Source of the DNA: Monodelphis domestica
Taxonomy: Eukaryota > Chordata > Mammalia > Didelphimorphia > Didelphidae
Length of the DNA: 64,000 bases
Assembly: GCF_027887165.1 (NCBI RefSeq)
Contig: NC_077235.1
Span: 4,843,378 to 4,907,377, forward strand
Direction of reading: 5' to 3'
The notes under the pieces were generated by a model. That model saw only the letters and a program-made list of their open reading frames with translations. It was not told the DNA's origin and did not search any database. The position numbers and the translations under genes were made by a program. Positions 12,360 to 25,779 of this stretch are shown in pieces. The first letter of the stretch is position 1; the number at the start of each line of letters is the position of its first letter.

Positions 12360-12540
12360 GTGGAGAGCACATTGAGCTCGCACTTAAGAGAAACCTGGAG
12401 TCAAATTGTAACTTGGACTCTTCCTAGCTGGGGGCCAAATCATTTCCCCTCTCTATGCCTTAGTTTTGTCACCTGGAGAAATGGGCTTTTCTCACAGAGT
12501 CCTGGCAAGGTTCAAATGCAGCCGTGAATAGAAAATGCTT
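12360..12540 (+). mobile_element. MIR-like element
   Basis: AACCTGGAGTCAAATTGTAA and TGCCTTAGTTTTGTCACCTG. Confidence 0.45.
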
Positions 12541-13221
12541 TGTACCACTCCTCTGATAACTCTAGAAATGTCTGATTTGACTGTCAGCAGCACTCCAGAG
12601 TCCTCTCCTAGACATGGGCAACTTTGCCACCTGTTCTGTTGATTCATCCACTTTGGGAGCTTCTGGCTTAGGCCCTCGTTGGACCTGACTGTTCACCTCA
12701 TAGAGGGCATCTCCGAGGAGTCAAGTACTAACCACCTGAGCATCCAGAACTGAACCAAATGCTAATGACCACAGCGGGGGCATCGGAGCTCCAAGCCAAG
12801 TACAAGGCATTCCAGGAGCGACTCTTCATGGAAAGGTTGACCTTACCAAGGTTTGCCAACACCCTTGTCACAGGAGCATTCCCAGAGGGCATGTGAGCAA
12901 GGCCCAGGCTCAAGCATATTCGAAATGTTACCAGAGGGAGCAAGACAGAATCCCCAGGGCAAAGGGGGAGGCCGGGGGCAACTTGTAAAGGACGTGCCTC
13001 TGGGAAGTCAGGAGGCCAAGCATCTTTAACAGAGGCCCTCTCCACTGTGGCTACTGGAGCCCTTTGCTGAGATGCCAAGTGGGAAAGACAGTGAGAGCCA
13101 TTCAGTGTGTGATGAGGCAAAAGAGCTTTGGAGTCCTCCACAAGAGTGTCAAGAACAACATGGAGCCAAAGGGAGAGGGGAGAGACAAAATGAGGCCCAA
13201 AGAGCCACCCCCTCTGAGCCT

Positions 13222-13226
<5 letters not shown>

Positions 13227-13291
<65 letters not shown>
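13227..13291. repeat. GA microsatellite
   Basis: About 32 GA units. Confidence 0.92.
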
Positions 13292-13293
<2 letters not shown>

Positions 13294-14884
13294 GGGAGGA
13301 CTGGGGAGACTCATGAGAGGCAAAGAAAGGCAGGGAGGGAGAGCCAGAGAGAAACAAAGAGACCCAGAGGCAGGGGGGAGGCCTCCTCAGTTCTCTAAGC
13401 CCAAAGAAAGCCCCTCCTTTCCTGAGAACAAAAAAGAGCACAAAAGAAGTGCCAGTGTTGATTCTTTGTGTTCTCCCCTCCCTTCTAATCAATGGAGAAA
13501 TGACTGGTCTTGTTATCTCCTGCTCTCCAGTGATCCCAGTGACATGGTAGGTCCATTTTCTGCGTGGTGGCCCGGTTCTTTGTTTTGTCTTCTCTTCACA
13601 CTCTGGCGTGGCCTTGCAGTCCCTTGTTTCATAGATAGACAAAGTAGCCAGCTGCACAGAGGATCACTACAGGGCGGTCACATGTCTTCTCCAGGGACCA
13701 TGTGGACACAGTGCCACCCTCTGGAGAAACATCCTGTTACCCTGCCCTGGTAGGGTCTGGGACTCACTTCTATCCTGACTTGGCACAGTTTGGCTGGACC
13801 CAGCCTCTCAGAATGCTCTTTTTAGTGCTGCCTAGTTCGCCCCTAGAATCCTCAGGCCCCCCACGGATATGCCTTCAGGTTCTCCAGAGAGGGTGGAATG
13901 GTTAGACCTGTGGCCACACAGGCACCAGCAGGGGCTCCAGAAAAGTCCTGCTGCCACCTCCATGAGGCTATTCGTCCAGACCTTTCCATTGTGGACTCCT
14001 CCTGGGTGTACATTGGGAACCTGTTCAAGAAGTGTGTCCTTCTTATGGCCTCAGTATGCCCACAGCTAGGTCTGGATGTCCTAGTAGGCCCTGGAGGAAG
14101 ATGACCAATGGAGCTTACCTCAAGAGGAGGGAGAAGGGCCAGCGAGGGGCTCCCTCAGGGTAGACTGGGCCCCCTAGTGCTGTACCAGGAAAGGCTTTAC
14201 AAATCCCAGACTACTGGAGGTATTCCTGGAAGGAAGGAGAAGACTTAAGATAAAGCCAACCAATCAACAGCCACACAGGGTGGCCTATTGTGTGTTGTGC
14301 TTAATGCTGCCAAAGGGCTTTGAGTCCTCCCAGGAGTCAGCCATTCCAGGGTCTTTCCCACTGCCAAAACCTAATGTGGCTTTGCATCTGAGCTCTGTGG
14401 AATGTTGAAAGATAGTGAAGAAGTCACTGAAGCAGCCTCACTCTGGGCTTTCTCTGGTCAAGTAAAGGGTGAGAGCATCAGGGGGGCAAAGGAACAGCAA
14501 AGAATCTCGGGCACCCACGTTCTTGGGGGCATCAGTAGAAGTAGCAATGCTGGCTGTTGCTATAGACCAGGAGTTTGCCAGCTGCCTTCCTTGCCTACGT
14601 TATCTCCCCATGATAATGACTCTGGGACGGACATTATTGCCTCCATTTTACATATGAGGAAGATTGAGGCTTGGGATTTCCCTCTGAGATGGAGCCTGAA
14701 CCCTCACTTTTTGAATGACATAGTTTGCACAATCTCCGAGGTGGAGGGGGCTCAACAGCCATGTAGGGTAGCCTGATAGCACCCAAGAATCCCCAGCACA
14801 CCTCTAGCCCAGTCTCTCCCAGAGGAGCTCATTCCACGCTTGGATGACTCATTGCCAGGGGGTTTTGGCCTTGAGTCTGTGAGT

Positions 14885-14905
14885 CCCCCCCCCCCCCCCC
14901 CCCCC
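14885..14905. repeat. Poly-C run
   Basis: 21 consecutive C. Confidence 0.9.
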
Positions 14906-15329
14906 GCCTCCTTCTGCCCTCTGGGGCCCAGAAGAGAAAGGTTTGGCTCTCTTCTGTGAGACAGCCCTTGCCTCCCTCCCATGTCTTCTCTCTTCTCACG
15001 GGAAATAGTCTTGGTTCTTTCAGCCATACCTCATGGGGCCTCTGGAGCCCCCATCGTCAATAGCCCTCCTGTCCTAGCACCTAGAGAAGGCAGAATCCAT
15101 TCCCCATTTGGGGGTGGCCCACACCCAAAGCACCCAGGGGGTCATCCACACACGTGGAATGTTTCCAGGAGAGCAAAAATTCTCCCCTGTGTGCTCTCAG
15201 TGTTCATCCCAGAAGTCTCCTCTGCCCCTAGAAGATGGAGGCCCTATTTCTTGGCACCCCTTCTTCTAGACAGCAATGGGAGGGAACTAAGACCCCGATT
15301 TGGACTTCTTGCTGGGAGGACGATGGCAT

Positions 15330-15510
15330 TAGTGGCAAGAACACTGTACCAGGAACCCAGAGAGCTAGGTTCCAGACCTGCTCTGCCTTGAACTCCCCAG
15401 GCAAACTTGGCAAGTCCCACCTCTGGTCTAGGCCTCAGTTTCCCCTCCCATAGAAGACAAGCTTAGGGCAGATGATCTGGAAAGGTCAAATCCGATGGTC
15501 CTGATGAGCC
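15330..15510 (+). mobile_element. MIR-like element
   Basis: GGCAAGTCCCACCTCTGGTC and GGCCTCAGTTTCCCCTCCCA. Confidence 0.45.
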
Positions 15511-15699
15511 TGTTGCCACATGTAGATAGATGGGGCTTAGGTTCAAGGATGTCTCAAGTCCTATCTGACCCTAATAAATAGCCTGTGAATCTAAATGGCT
15601 TCCATTCTCTTGGACCCGGCTTGCCGGCCGACCTTCAGGATGCATGGAACCCAAACACCATGAGCTCCATTGGCCCATCTGGCCCTGACATCCCGGGGC

Positions 15700-15880
15700 C
15701 AGCTGTGTTGGGCCTGGGACCAGCTGCTCCTGGCTTTGAATCCTGCTGCTACTGCTTGCATCCTATGGGGTTTCCCACTAAGTTGCTTCCCTTCTCTGGG
15801 CCTCAGTTTCTTTCTCTGTAAAAGGAGGGGGGTGGGCGGGGGGGGGGGGGACTAGAGGCCTTCCAGATTCACATCTCAGA
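15700..15880 (+). mobile_element. MIR-like element with G run
   Basis: CTTCTCTGGGCCTCAGTTTC and CTCTGTAAAAGGAGG, then a G-rich run at 15827-15850. Confidence 0.45.
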
Positions 15881-16689
15881 TCCTGTGAGCAGCACCAGAG
15901 CCTGGCCTGAGAAGAGCTTTTGTTTGATTCGGTGGAAGCTGGGCGACTGGCGCCCTCTTGTGGTCTTCTGGCCCAGACTGCTCAGCGAAGAATCCCCTCC
16001 TCGCCTTTGTCAGTCACCTTGCATTATGCTGGAGTGGGTGCTCATTGGCCCTTCCTCTCGGCTTTGGCTGCAACGCCTTGGGGGGTTGGGGAGTCAGCTT
16101 AGCCCCCGTTTGTTTGCTTCCCAGAAGCTGGAGGTAGCCAGGCCTCAACTGGAGCTGTCTTAGAGGTCGTCACATGAATTCATGGTGAGCCCCTTAGAAT
16201 TGCCCAGCCTCCACCTCCCTTCATCCCGTTATACAAGGAGGAAGTGTGGCCAAACAGGGGAAATCAGAGAGAGAAGGTAGTGTGTGCACGCGCATGTGGC
16301 CACAACGACTAGACGTCCCCAAATCCTGAAGCCTCCTTCTCAAGAGGACCTCGGGGCCATCATCTTGCTATCCTGGAGCAGGAGGGCCCTATACAGCCAC
16401 CATCATGTGCTGTGCCTAGCTCAGACTGGCAGAACTCTTCCTGGGCAGCCTCCTCCTCTTCCGGGAAGCTCTTGGGCTTGGGAAGTTTGTCCTGGTATCC
16501 AACCTCAATCTGCCCTGCTGTTGCTTGGCCTGTTTGCCTACTGAGGCCCAGAAGAGCACATGGCATGGGCTTTTCAATGCTACTCCTTCTCTGCCCCCTC
16601 CTCTCCCTCCTGGGCTTTTCTTCTTTAAGGTACATGTCCTCATTTCCTTCAGTAATCCTCAGTTAGCATTATTTCCTTCTGAGGGACCT

Positions 16690-16865
16690 AGAATGATGGC
16701 TTTGGACTCAGAAAGCCTGGGTTTGACTCCTCCCTTTGCTCTTTGTTACCCAGATAACTGTGGCAAAGCCACTTAACTCCTGGGTCTCAGTTCCTCATGA
16801 GTGAAAAGCGATTGGACTAGATGAGCTTTGAGCCTCCCTTCCATCTGTAGGGCTAGGCTCCTGTG
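16690..16865 (+). mobile_element. MIR-like element
   Basis: AAAGCCTGGGTTTGACTCCT and GCGATTGGACTAGATGAGCT. Confidence 0.5.
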
Positions 16866-17343
16866 ATTTCCCTGAGTAACAAATAGGCCCCTACGATCCT
16901 CTGGCTGTGCTTTAGCGTGACAAAGTGGCTCCCAGAACACAACCAAGTACTCCAAATGTGGTAGACCAGAGGAGAGGGCTGTTAGCCTGGACACTGCATC
17001 TCTTCCCGTGGCCTAGGAGAGGATTTATGAATATTCTAGCCCAGTCCACCACATGGTTGATTCACGGTCCACTAAATCCACTCGCCTTTTATCTGGCACT
17101 CTAGCTATCCCTCCCTCCCAGCTTTGGGGTCCCTGCACACTTGGCCAACATACCATCTCTGCCTTTACCCCAATTGCTAATAAGAAAAAGTCAGAGCCCT
17201 GGGGCACTTCACTCCAGACCTCCCTCTAGGTCCTCTTTGGACCTTCCTTGGTTCTTCCTCGCTTAGGGCAGCTCAGGAGTATTTGCTTTTTGTCCTGTTC
17301 CATTATATGGTTGGTTGTTATTGAATTTTCAGTCTACCAAGTT

Positions 17344-17345
<2 letters not shown>

Positions 17346-17395
<50 letters not shown>

Positions 17396-17409
17396 ACACA
17401 CACACACAC
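17346..17409. repeat. CA microsatellite
   Basis: About 31 CA units with one TA. Confidence 0.92.
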
Positions 17410-17869
17410 CCTGCTAGATCCCTAGTGTGGGCCTCATGACTATTCATGATTTCTTATTTTTAGTTATTGTGTCTGTTAGGTAAATTATTCTTCTTACCTT
17501 AGGATAGATTCCTTTGATCAAAGAGTATACTGGGAGATCTGTACTTCATGTTCCACTGCTTTCTAGAACGTCCAAAGAGCTGCCCCTCCCTCCCTCCCAT
17601 CCCCTGATTGTCTCCTTGTTCACACCTTCTCCCTAGCCACAAAGGCTGTTAGTCTCCTTTCCAATAAAATGAGAGACTTGGATTAGATAGCCTGTGAAGT
17701 CCTTGCTAGCCCTGGACTGAGGAGTCCACATCATTCATTTTCCTGAAGATTCTGGATCTTCTATTCTTCCAGTGAAGTTGATTATCTAGCTCAAAAATGA
17801 TCTCCACAATTTCACTGGCATAACACCAAATCTAGAAATTGTATAATTTGGGGCCCGATCCAGCCCACC

Positions 17870-17945
17870 AGGAAAGATCTCTCCAGTTGTCTTCAAAAGC
17901 ATTTAGCACACAGTAAGCACTCTATAAGTGTTTACTTATTAGTAG
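17870..17945 (+). mobile_element. L2 LINE 3' end
   Basis: GCATTTAGCACACAGTAAGC and a short AT-rich end. Confidence 0.45.
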
Positions 17946-18144
17946 TTATATTTAACAGATTTTGCATTTATTTTCAATGGAATTTCTGCCTGGCTTTTGT
18001 TAGTACTGTATAGAAATGCTTTGGTTTAGAGGCAGATTTCTTTTTGTATCCTGCATTGTCTCAGTTAGTTCTTTTGCTGTTTCTCTGGGGTTTTCTAAGA
18101 ATGCTCTTGCCATAAGCTCTACATCTAGTTCTAGAGTTTAGAGG

Positions 18145-18300
18145 GGGGGGGGGGCTTCAGAACTCATCTAGTCCAAACCATTCATAGTACAGCTAAAGAA
18201 ATTAAGTCACAGGGAGGCTGAATCAGACTTGCCCAAGGTCACAGACTTAAGTAGCCATAAAGCCAGGATTTGAACCTGAGTTTTCTGACTCCAGAGCCAA
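18145..18300 (-). mobile_element. MIR-like element, antisense
   Basis: AACTCATCTAGTCCAAACCA and CCCAAGGTCACAGACTTAAG blocks, next to a run of G. Confidence 0.55.
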
Positions 18301-20926
18301 TGTTTTCTTTTTTCAATATAACTTTTATTTTCTTTAAAAGAATGAACAAAAAAAAGAAAAAAGAATTTTCTCCCCCTTTCATTTCACTAACCTCATCTAA
18401 AAAAAGAATGGAACCTTCAGAACAAACATGCACAGTCAAGCAAAAGAAATTCCCACATTGACCATGTCCCAAAACATATGCTTTTGTTCTGAATCCTGCA
18501 ATTATCCACATTTTGTCAGGAAGTGGATCCTCACCTGCTTCATCCTCGGGCCTCTAAAATTGTGAATGATCACTGCATGGATCAGACTTCTTAAATCTTT
18601 GCAAGTTGTTTGTTGTTACAGTGTCATTGTCACAGTATAGAAATTGTTCTCCTGGCACTGCTCGTTTCACTTTGTATCCGTTCATACAAGTCTTCCCAGA
18701 TTTCCCTGCAGTGGCTACTTTTGTCCTGACTTTATAGCACAATAGTGACTTGGAGCATTTTTTTATATGATTATTGATAGTTTGGATGTCTTCCTTTGAG
18801 AACTGTCTGTTCATAACCACTCACGGATCAAGGAATGGCTCTTAACCATCTGAAATGGAATCAATCCCTCGTATCACAAAAATGAGATCTTTATACAGAA
18901 AACTGCTATAAAGATTTGTTTCCCTGGTTAACTTTCGCTTCTAATTTTGACTGTATTGGTTTTATTTGTGGAAACTTTTCGACCTCATATAATCACACTG
19001 TCTGTTTTACCTTCTGAGCTCTTGTTTATGCCTTGACATGAACTCTTCCCCTGTCTATGGTTGCAAAAATATTTTCTTTCTTCCCCATGAATTTGTATAT
19101 GATGTGACTTTTCGTATTTATTTAGGTTAAGAATCTCGTTGGGACTAATTTTGGTATGTGATATGATTGGCCAAACCTGATTTCTGCCAGGCTGCTTTCC
19201 AGACTTGCCAGTAGCTTTTCCCGGGAGCAGGAAGGGGTCTTCTGATTTATCCAACACTAGGTTACTAGCTTAGTTGATTCTCGTAAATCATGTACTTAGA
19301 CTATTCCACTGATTAACTTCTCTAGGTGTGAAGCGGTCTCAAATCATTTCGATGACTATTTGGTACTGTAGTTTCAGATCGGTTCCTGCCATCCCTTTAG
19401 TCTACCTTTTTTCCTTTTCTTAATACTCTCGAGATCCTTGGCCTTTTGTTCCGCCAGATGAATTTCAATATATTTTTCTAGTTATATAAAGCAAACCGCT
19501 GGTATTTCTATTGGACTCATTGAATAAGGAAATTAATTAAGGTGGCATTGTCATTTTTATAACATTGGCTTAGCCTACTTGCAAGCAATTAGTATTCCTC
19601 CACCTGTCTTTATTTGTGTAAAGAATATTTTGTACTTGTTTCCATGTAGTTCCCACAGTGTACCTTGGCAGGTAGGCTCCCATGACTTGTATACATTCCA
19701 TAGTATTATCAAAGAAAATTCTCTTTCTATCTCTTCCTACTCCGTTTTATTGGCCATATACGGTAATGCTGATGATCTATGTGAATGTTTTTATTCAGTT
19801 GTTTTGATTAATTTTTCATTAAATCAAGTAAAATGAAATCAACAAACATTTACGAAGTGCTTACTATGTTCCAGGACTCTCGGGTACTCTCGATAAATCA
19901 TGATGCTATCTGCAAAAAGTGATGCTAATTTGCCAATGCTTTGCCTCAATTTCTTTGTCTTGTTTTCTTGCTATAGTTACCATTTCTAGCACTAATTCTT
20001 GCTTACCCGGCTCTTGTTGGAAATGCCTCTACTTTATCCTCATTAGTCATTATTACTCATTGGACAGATGATAATTACCATATTAAGGAAAGGTCCATTT
20101 ATTTATTCCTCGGTTTTCTAGTGTTGCTTTTTGTAAACAGAATTGGTTTCTGAACGTAGTCAAAGCTGTTTTTTCTGCATCTATTCATAGAGTCATATGA
20201 TCTTTGTTTTGCTGTTTATTAATATGGGATATTTTGATAAGTCACTTTCTTGATAATTGAACCAAACCTGCATTGCTTGTGTAAACCCCACCTGGTCGTA
20301 GATAGCATCTATTCTTTTGCATTTGTTACTACAGCCTCTTTGCTGATATTTTATGGGCTGTTTGGGGGTCAGTGTTGATTAGATATTAGTCTTTATTTTT
20401 CTTCCTTGGCTTTGTCTATATTATAGGAAGCATTCGGAAGGATCCCTTTTCATCTTTTGGCCAATAGTTTATACGCTATTGGAATGAATGAATTGTTCTT
20501 TGAATGTTTGATAGAATTTGCTTGTAAATCCATCTGGTCCCTGATTTCTTTCCATTTTCAGAGTTCATTTGTTGCTCCTTCAATTTCTTTTCCTGAGTTT
20601 GGATTATTTAAGTCCTCTCTTCCTTGTTCTATCAATCATGGCATTTTAAGTTTTGGTAAGGCTTTCTTTTTCCTCTTCTCCGTTTTGTTAGCATATAATT
20701 GGACATGTTATGATCATTTCTTTGATTTTCCTTTTATCTGTGGTCAATTATTTTTCATTTTTTGATATGATGATTTGACTTTCCTCTTAAAACACCAGAA
20801 TGTTTGCTATTTTCTCAAAAATTCACTCCGATTTATCGGTTCATTGTAGGGTTTTTCTGCTTTCGTTTCCAAAAAGCCCTTTTTTCAACTTTCAGTATTT
20901 TTATTTTGGAGTTTAATTGGGCTTTT
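18300..20926 (-). mobile_element. Older L1 LINE, 5' truncated
   Basis: On the minus strand the ORF2 C-terminal region is visible (MNRQFSKEDIQTINNHIKKC at 18820-18760). At 20450-20600 the region around the SPGPDGF motif is visible in decayed form. It is interrupted many times and much older than the L1 inserted at its 5' end. A short remainder may continue at 25340-25400. Confidence 0.75.
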
Positions 20927-20940
20927 AAAATGTGCTTGTT

Positions 20941-23900
20941 AGGAAGTCCGGGTCAAGATGGCTCCAGAGTAAAAGCTGGGCTCTACGTCTCCTCTCCATG
21001 AATCGAGACAGAGTGCCTCAAAATGACAAACAAGCGAAGGAGTTCCATGGTAGGACACAGCACAGAAGATAGCAAAGGTAGGGCATTTCCATGCTTAAAG
21101 AGGATGAAATTTCCCCCATTAAGGGGTGAGCTCATCCCCCATTCCCCACTTCACCTACCTTTCCAGTGTCCAAGCGAAAATGGGACAGACTTCTAAGTTC
21201 TAGGAGGGAGGCTGGCTGAGGTCAACATAGACTTACCTCTAAGAAACTAGACTCAGAACACTAGGAGGCTGAGGAAATGTGGCAATGGGGTGTTACACAG
21301 TCTGGGGAGAGGGGGCAGCTCACAGCAAACCACGACAGAGAACCAGAAAAAAGTTCTCAGGCTAAAACCTCTCCAGTGCTCAATACAGAGACCTCCCTAC
21401 ACTCCACACCCAGACCTCTTCCCAGGCAATCTATAAGTTCTTGGGGGCTGGACCTGCCACTAAGAGCAACTGGACACTGCTGAGGACTGGGGAAAATACC
21501 CTCAGGACAAAAATCTCTCCAGAGTCCAAAGAAAGATTACCCACATTGCTCACTTAGACATCTGACCAGGAAGGAATAAGGCAATGGCCACCAACTCCCA
21601 GGAACTAAAATCCAAGAACACCATGAAAAAACAAGAAGAAAACTTTAACCCTTGATAATTTTTATGCAGAAAAAACCCAGACTAAAGAAGAGATAGCAGA
21701 AGATCACAAACCATTAAACACACCCAAGCCTTTGGAAAAAATGGAAATTAGTCACAAGTTCTTGAAGATTTTAAATCCATGATTGTCAGAAAAATGGAAG
21801 ATATGTGGCAAGAAAAGTGGGAAATAGTTCAAAAAGAAAATAACAGTTTAAAAGACAATCTCTCCCACTTGGAAATTGAAGCCCAGAAATAAAAAGAAAC
21901 AATAAACAAATTGAAGACCAGAAATGACCTACTAGAAGCCATGAAAAGCAGGGTAGACCAAACCAAAAGGGAAAATCAAAAGATCTTAGCTGAAAACCAG
22001 TCATTAAAAACTAGAATTGGGCAAGTAGAAGCAAGTGATCTCACAAGACAGCAAGAATTAGTAAAGCAGTGTCAAAAGAATGACAGATTAGAAGTTAACA
22101 CAAAATATCTCATTGAGAGGGTGGTTGACCTTGAAAATAGATCTCAGAGAGACAAACAAACAGAAACCTTGACATCATACTACAAGAAATTATCCAAGAA
22201 AACTTCCTTGAGGTTCTGCAACAAGAGAGCAAAATAAGGAGATTGGTCTATAGTTTTCTTTCTCTGTTTTTGACCTGCCTGGCTTTGGAATCAGTACCAT
22301 ATTTGTGTCATAAAAGGAATTTGGTAGAACTTCTTCTTTGCTTATTCTGTCAAATAGTTTGTATAATATTGGGATTAGTTGTTCTTTGAATATTTGGTAG
22401 AATTCATTTGTGAAACCATCTGGTCCTGGGGATTTTTTCTTAGGGAGTTCTTTGATGGCTTGTTCAATTTCTTTTTCTGATATGGGATTGCTTAGGTATT
22501 CTATTTCTTCCTCTGTTAGTCTAGGCAATTTATATTTTTGTAAATATTCATCCATATCATCTGGATTGCCACATTTATTGCCATGTAATTGGGCATAATA
22601 ATTTTTAATGATTGCCTTAATTTCCCCTTCATTCGAGGTGAGGTCTCCCTTTCATCTCTGATACTGTCAATTTGGCTTTCTTCTTTCCTTTTTTAAATTA
22701 GATTGACCAGTACTGACTTTGTCTATTTTATTTGTTTTTTCAAAGTACCAGCTTCTAGTCTTATTTATTAAATCAATAATTCTTTGACTTTCAATTTTAT
22801 TAATTTCTCCTTTGATTTTTAGGATCTCTAATTTAGTCTTCATCTGAGGATTTTTAATTTGTTCACTTTCTAGTTTTTTAATTTGCATGCCCAATTCATC
22901 CACATAATTTATCAACAATCAAACCAACAAAAATCACATGATTATCTCAATAGATGCAGAAAAAGCCTTTGACAAAATACAACACTCATTCCTATTGAAA
23001 CCACTAGAAAGCATAGGAATAGAAGGACCTTTCCTAAAAATAAGAAGCTGTATATATCTAAAATCATCAGTAAACATCATCTGCAATGGGGACAAACTAG
23101 AAGCCTTCCCAATAATATCAGGAGTGAAACAAGGATGCCCATTATCACCTCTATTATTTAACATTGTACTAGAACCACTAGCATTAGCAATTAGAGAAGA
23201 AAAAGAAATTGAAGGTATGAAAATTGGCAATGAGGAGACCAAGTTATCACTCTTTGCAGATGATATGATGGTCTACTTAAAGAATCCTAGAGAGGCAACT
23301 AAAAAACTAGTGGAATACTCAACAACTTTAGCAAAATTGCAGGATACAAAGTACATAAGTCATTAGCATTTCTATGTTTCCAGCACATCTCAGTAGCAAG
23401 AGTTAGAAAGAGAAATTCCATTTAAAATCACCCTAGACAATATAAAATACTTGGGAATCTATCTGCCGAGACAAACACAGGAACTATATGAACACAACTA
23501 TAAAACACTCTCCACACAATTAAAACTAGATCTAAGCAATTGGAAAAATAGCAATTGCTCATGGGTAGGATGAGCTAACATAATAAAAATGACAATCCTA
23601 CCCAAATTAATTTACTTATTTGGTGCCATACCAGTGAACTATCAAAAAACTCTTTTACTGAATTAGAAAAAAAACCATAACAAAGTTCATTTGGAAGAAC
23701 AAAAGATTAAGGATATCCAGGGAAATCATGAAAAAAAAATGTAGAAGGGGGCCTAGCAGTATCAGATCTCAAACTATATTATAAAGCAGTGGTCAACAAA
23801 ACAATATGGTACTGGCTAAGAGACAGAAAGGAGGATCAATGGAATAGACTTGGCATAAGTGATCTCAGTAAGACAGTCTATGATAAGTACAAAGATCCCA

Positions 23901-25325
23901 GCTTTTGAGACCAAAATTCACTATTTGATAAAAACTGCTGGGAAAATTGGAAGACAGTGTGGGGGAGATTAGGTTTGGATCAACACCTCACACCCTACAC
24001 CAAGATAAACTCAGAATGGGTGAATGACCTAAATATAAAGAAGGAAACTATAAGTAAATTAGGTGAACACAGAATAGGGTACATGTCAGATCTTTGGTAA
24101 AGGAGATTTTAAAAGCAAGCAAGGGTTAGAAAAAATCACAAAATGTAAAATAAATAATTTTGATTACATCAAATTAAAACATTTTTGTACAAACAAAACC
24201 AATGCAACCAAAGTTAGAAGGGAAGCAACAAACTGGGAAACAATCTTTATAACAAAAACCTCTGACAAAGGTCTAATTACTCAAATTTATAAGGAACTAA
24301 ATCAATTGTACAAAGAAACCCAAGCCATTCAATGGACAAGGGACATGAATAGGCAATTTTCAGATAAAGAAATCAAAACTATTAATAAGCCCATGAAAAA
24401 GTGTTCTAAATCTCTTATAATCAGAGATATGCAAATCAAAACAACTCTGAGGTATCACCTCACACCTAGCAGATTGGCTAACATGACAGCAAAGGAAAGT
24501 AATGAATGCTGGAGTGGGTGTGGCAAAGTAGGGACATTCATGCATTGCTGGTGGAGTGGTGAATGGATCCAACCATTCTGGAGGGCAATTTGGAACTCTG
24601 CCCAAAGGGCGATAAAGACTGTCTGCCCTTTAATCCAGCCATAGCACTGCTGGGTTTGTACCCCAAAGAGATAATAAGGAAAAAGACTTGTACAAGAATA
24701 TTCATAGCTGTACTCTTTGTGGTGGCCAAAAACTGGAAAATTAGGGGATGCCCTTCAATTGGGGAATGACTGTGGTATATGTTGTTGATGGAATACTCTT
24801 GTACTCAAAGGAATAATAAAGTGGAGGGATTCCATGTGAACTGGAAGGACCTCCAGGAACTGATGCAGAGTGAGAGGAACAGAACCAGGAGAACAGTATA
24901 CACAGAGACCAATACAGAGAACATTGTACTGAGATACTGATACACTGTGGTACAATTATATGTAATAGACTTTTCTACTAGCCACAATGCAATGATCCAA
25001 AGCTATTCTGAGGGACTTAAGAGAAAGAACACTATCCACAATAAGAGGAAAAACTGTGGGAAAAGAAACACAGAAGAAAAACAACCGTTTGATCACATGG
25101 GTCGGTGGGGCTATGACTGGAAAGTAGACTCTAAAAGATCACCCCAGTGCAAATACTAATAATAAGGAAATGGGTCTTGATCCACGGCACATGTTAAACC
25201 CAGTGGAATTGCATGTCATATATGGGAGGGGGGAAGGGGGAGGGGGGAGAGGGAGGGAAGGAACATGAGTCTTGTAACCATGCAAAATTATTCTAAATCA
25301 TCTAATTAAATAAAATTTAAAAAAT
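20941..25325 (+). mobile_element. L1 LINE with internal inversion
   Basis: The element starts at an L1-type 5' end (GTCAAGATGGC), has an ORF1 coiled-coil segment (LLEAMKSRVDQTKRENQKIL, 21911-22237), then about 680 bp reversed, then forward ORF2 from [13 protein letters not shown] through the polymerase motif LFADDMMVY to the C-terminal KNWKIRGCPSIGE and an A-rich 3' end. Flanks AAAATGTGCTTGTT (20927-20940) and AAAATGTGTTTGTT (25326-25339) are a 14 bp target duplication with one difference. The ORF1 C-terminus, the endonuclease and part of the reverse transcriptase are missing, so it cannot be autonomous. Confidence 0.88.
22240..22925 (-). mobile_element. Inverted ORF2 segment within the L1
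   Basis: On the minus strand this reads L1 ORF2 from [14 protein letters not shown] through [20 protein letters not shown] and [19 protein letters not shown] to ENYRPISL. These are the fingers of the reverse transcriptase, just upstream of the forward part that resumes at 22935. About 50 residues between the two pieces are lost. Confidence 0.85.
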
Positions 25326-25779
25326 AAAATGTGTTTGTTTCCTACTTTCTAGTTGCACACCCAGTTTTTTTCTTTTGTTGATGAAAGTGTTTGAAGTCAG
25401 GAATTTTCCCAAAGGCAGAATAGGTGTAACCTATGGATTGTTGGTCTCCCAAAGAATTCAACAAGTCAAAAGCCTGAGGAGCACCATAAGGTGAGAAATA
25501 GTGCGAGAAAACCATCCAGAATTTCTAAACACAGAAAACAAAGTGCCAGTTGAAAGAATTCACATATTAGCTCCAGGAAACAACCAAACCCAAACCAAAG
25601 CAACCGTGTGCTGCTAATTCTTCCACCCATTCGTTTCCTGCATCCCAGTCCATTCTGTCTTCTCTAGCAGATTGCTTCTTCTCTCATTCCCCACTCTCGC
25701 TATCTTCAGGCTCTCTATATCTGCTGGCTACAAACACTCATGTTGCCCCTATTCTTGAGAAACGCCAACAACACCCTCA

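Larger units (their letters stand above)
12551..17345. other. No gene recognised outside listed repeats
   Basis: Moderately GC-rich sequence with MIR pieces and simple repeats. The long frames at 12728-13753 exist because of the GA tract. Nothing else could be supported. Confidence 0.4.

Noticed and set aside
12728-13753. 309-codon minus and 229-codon plus frames
   Set aside because: Both run through the GA repeat; no recognisable domain or splice support.
13898-14104. SWVYIGNLFKK, reminiscent of the RNP2 motif of hnRNP C (VFIGNL)
   Set aside because: No RNP1 or remaining RRM follows, the strand is opposite to the cluster, and the match is too short.
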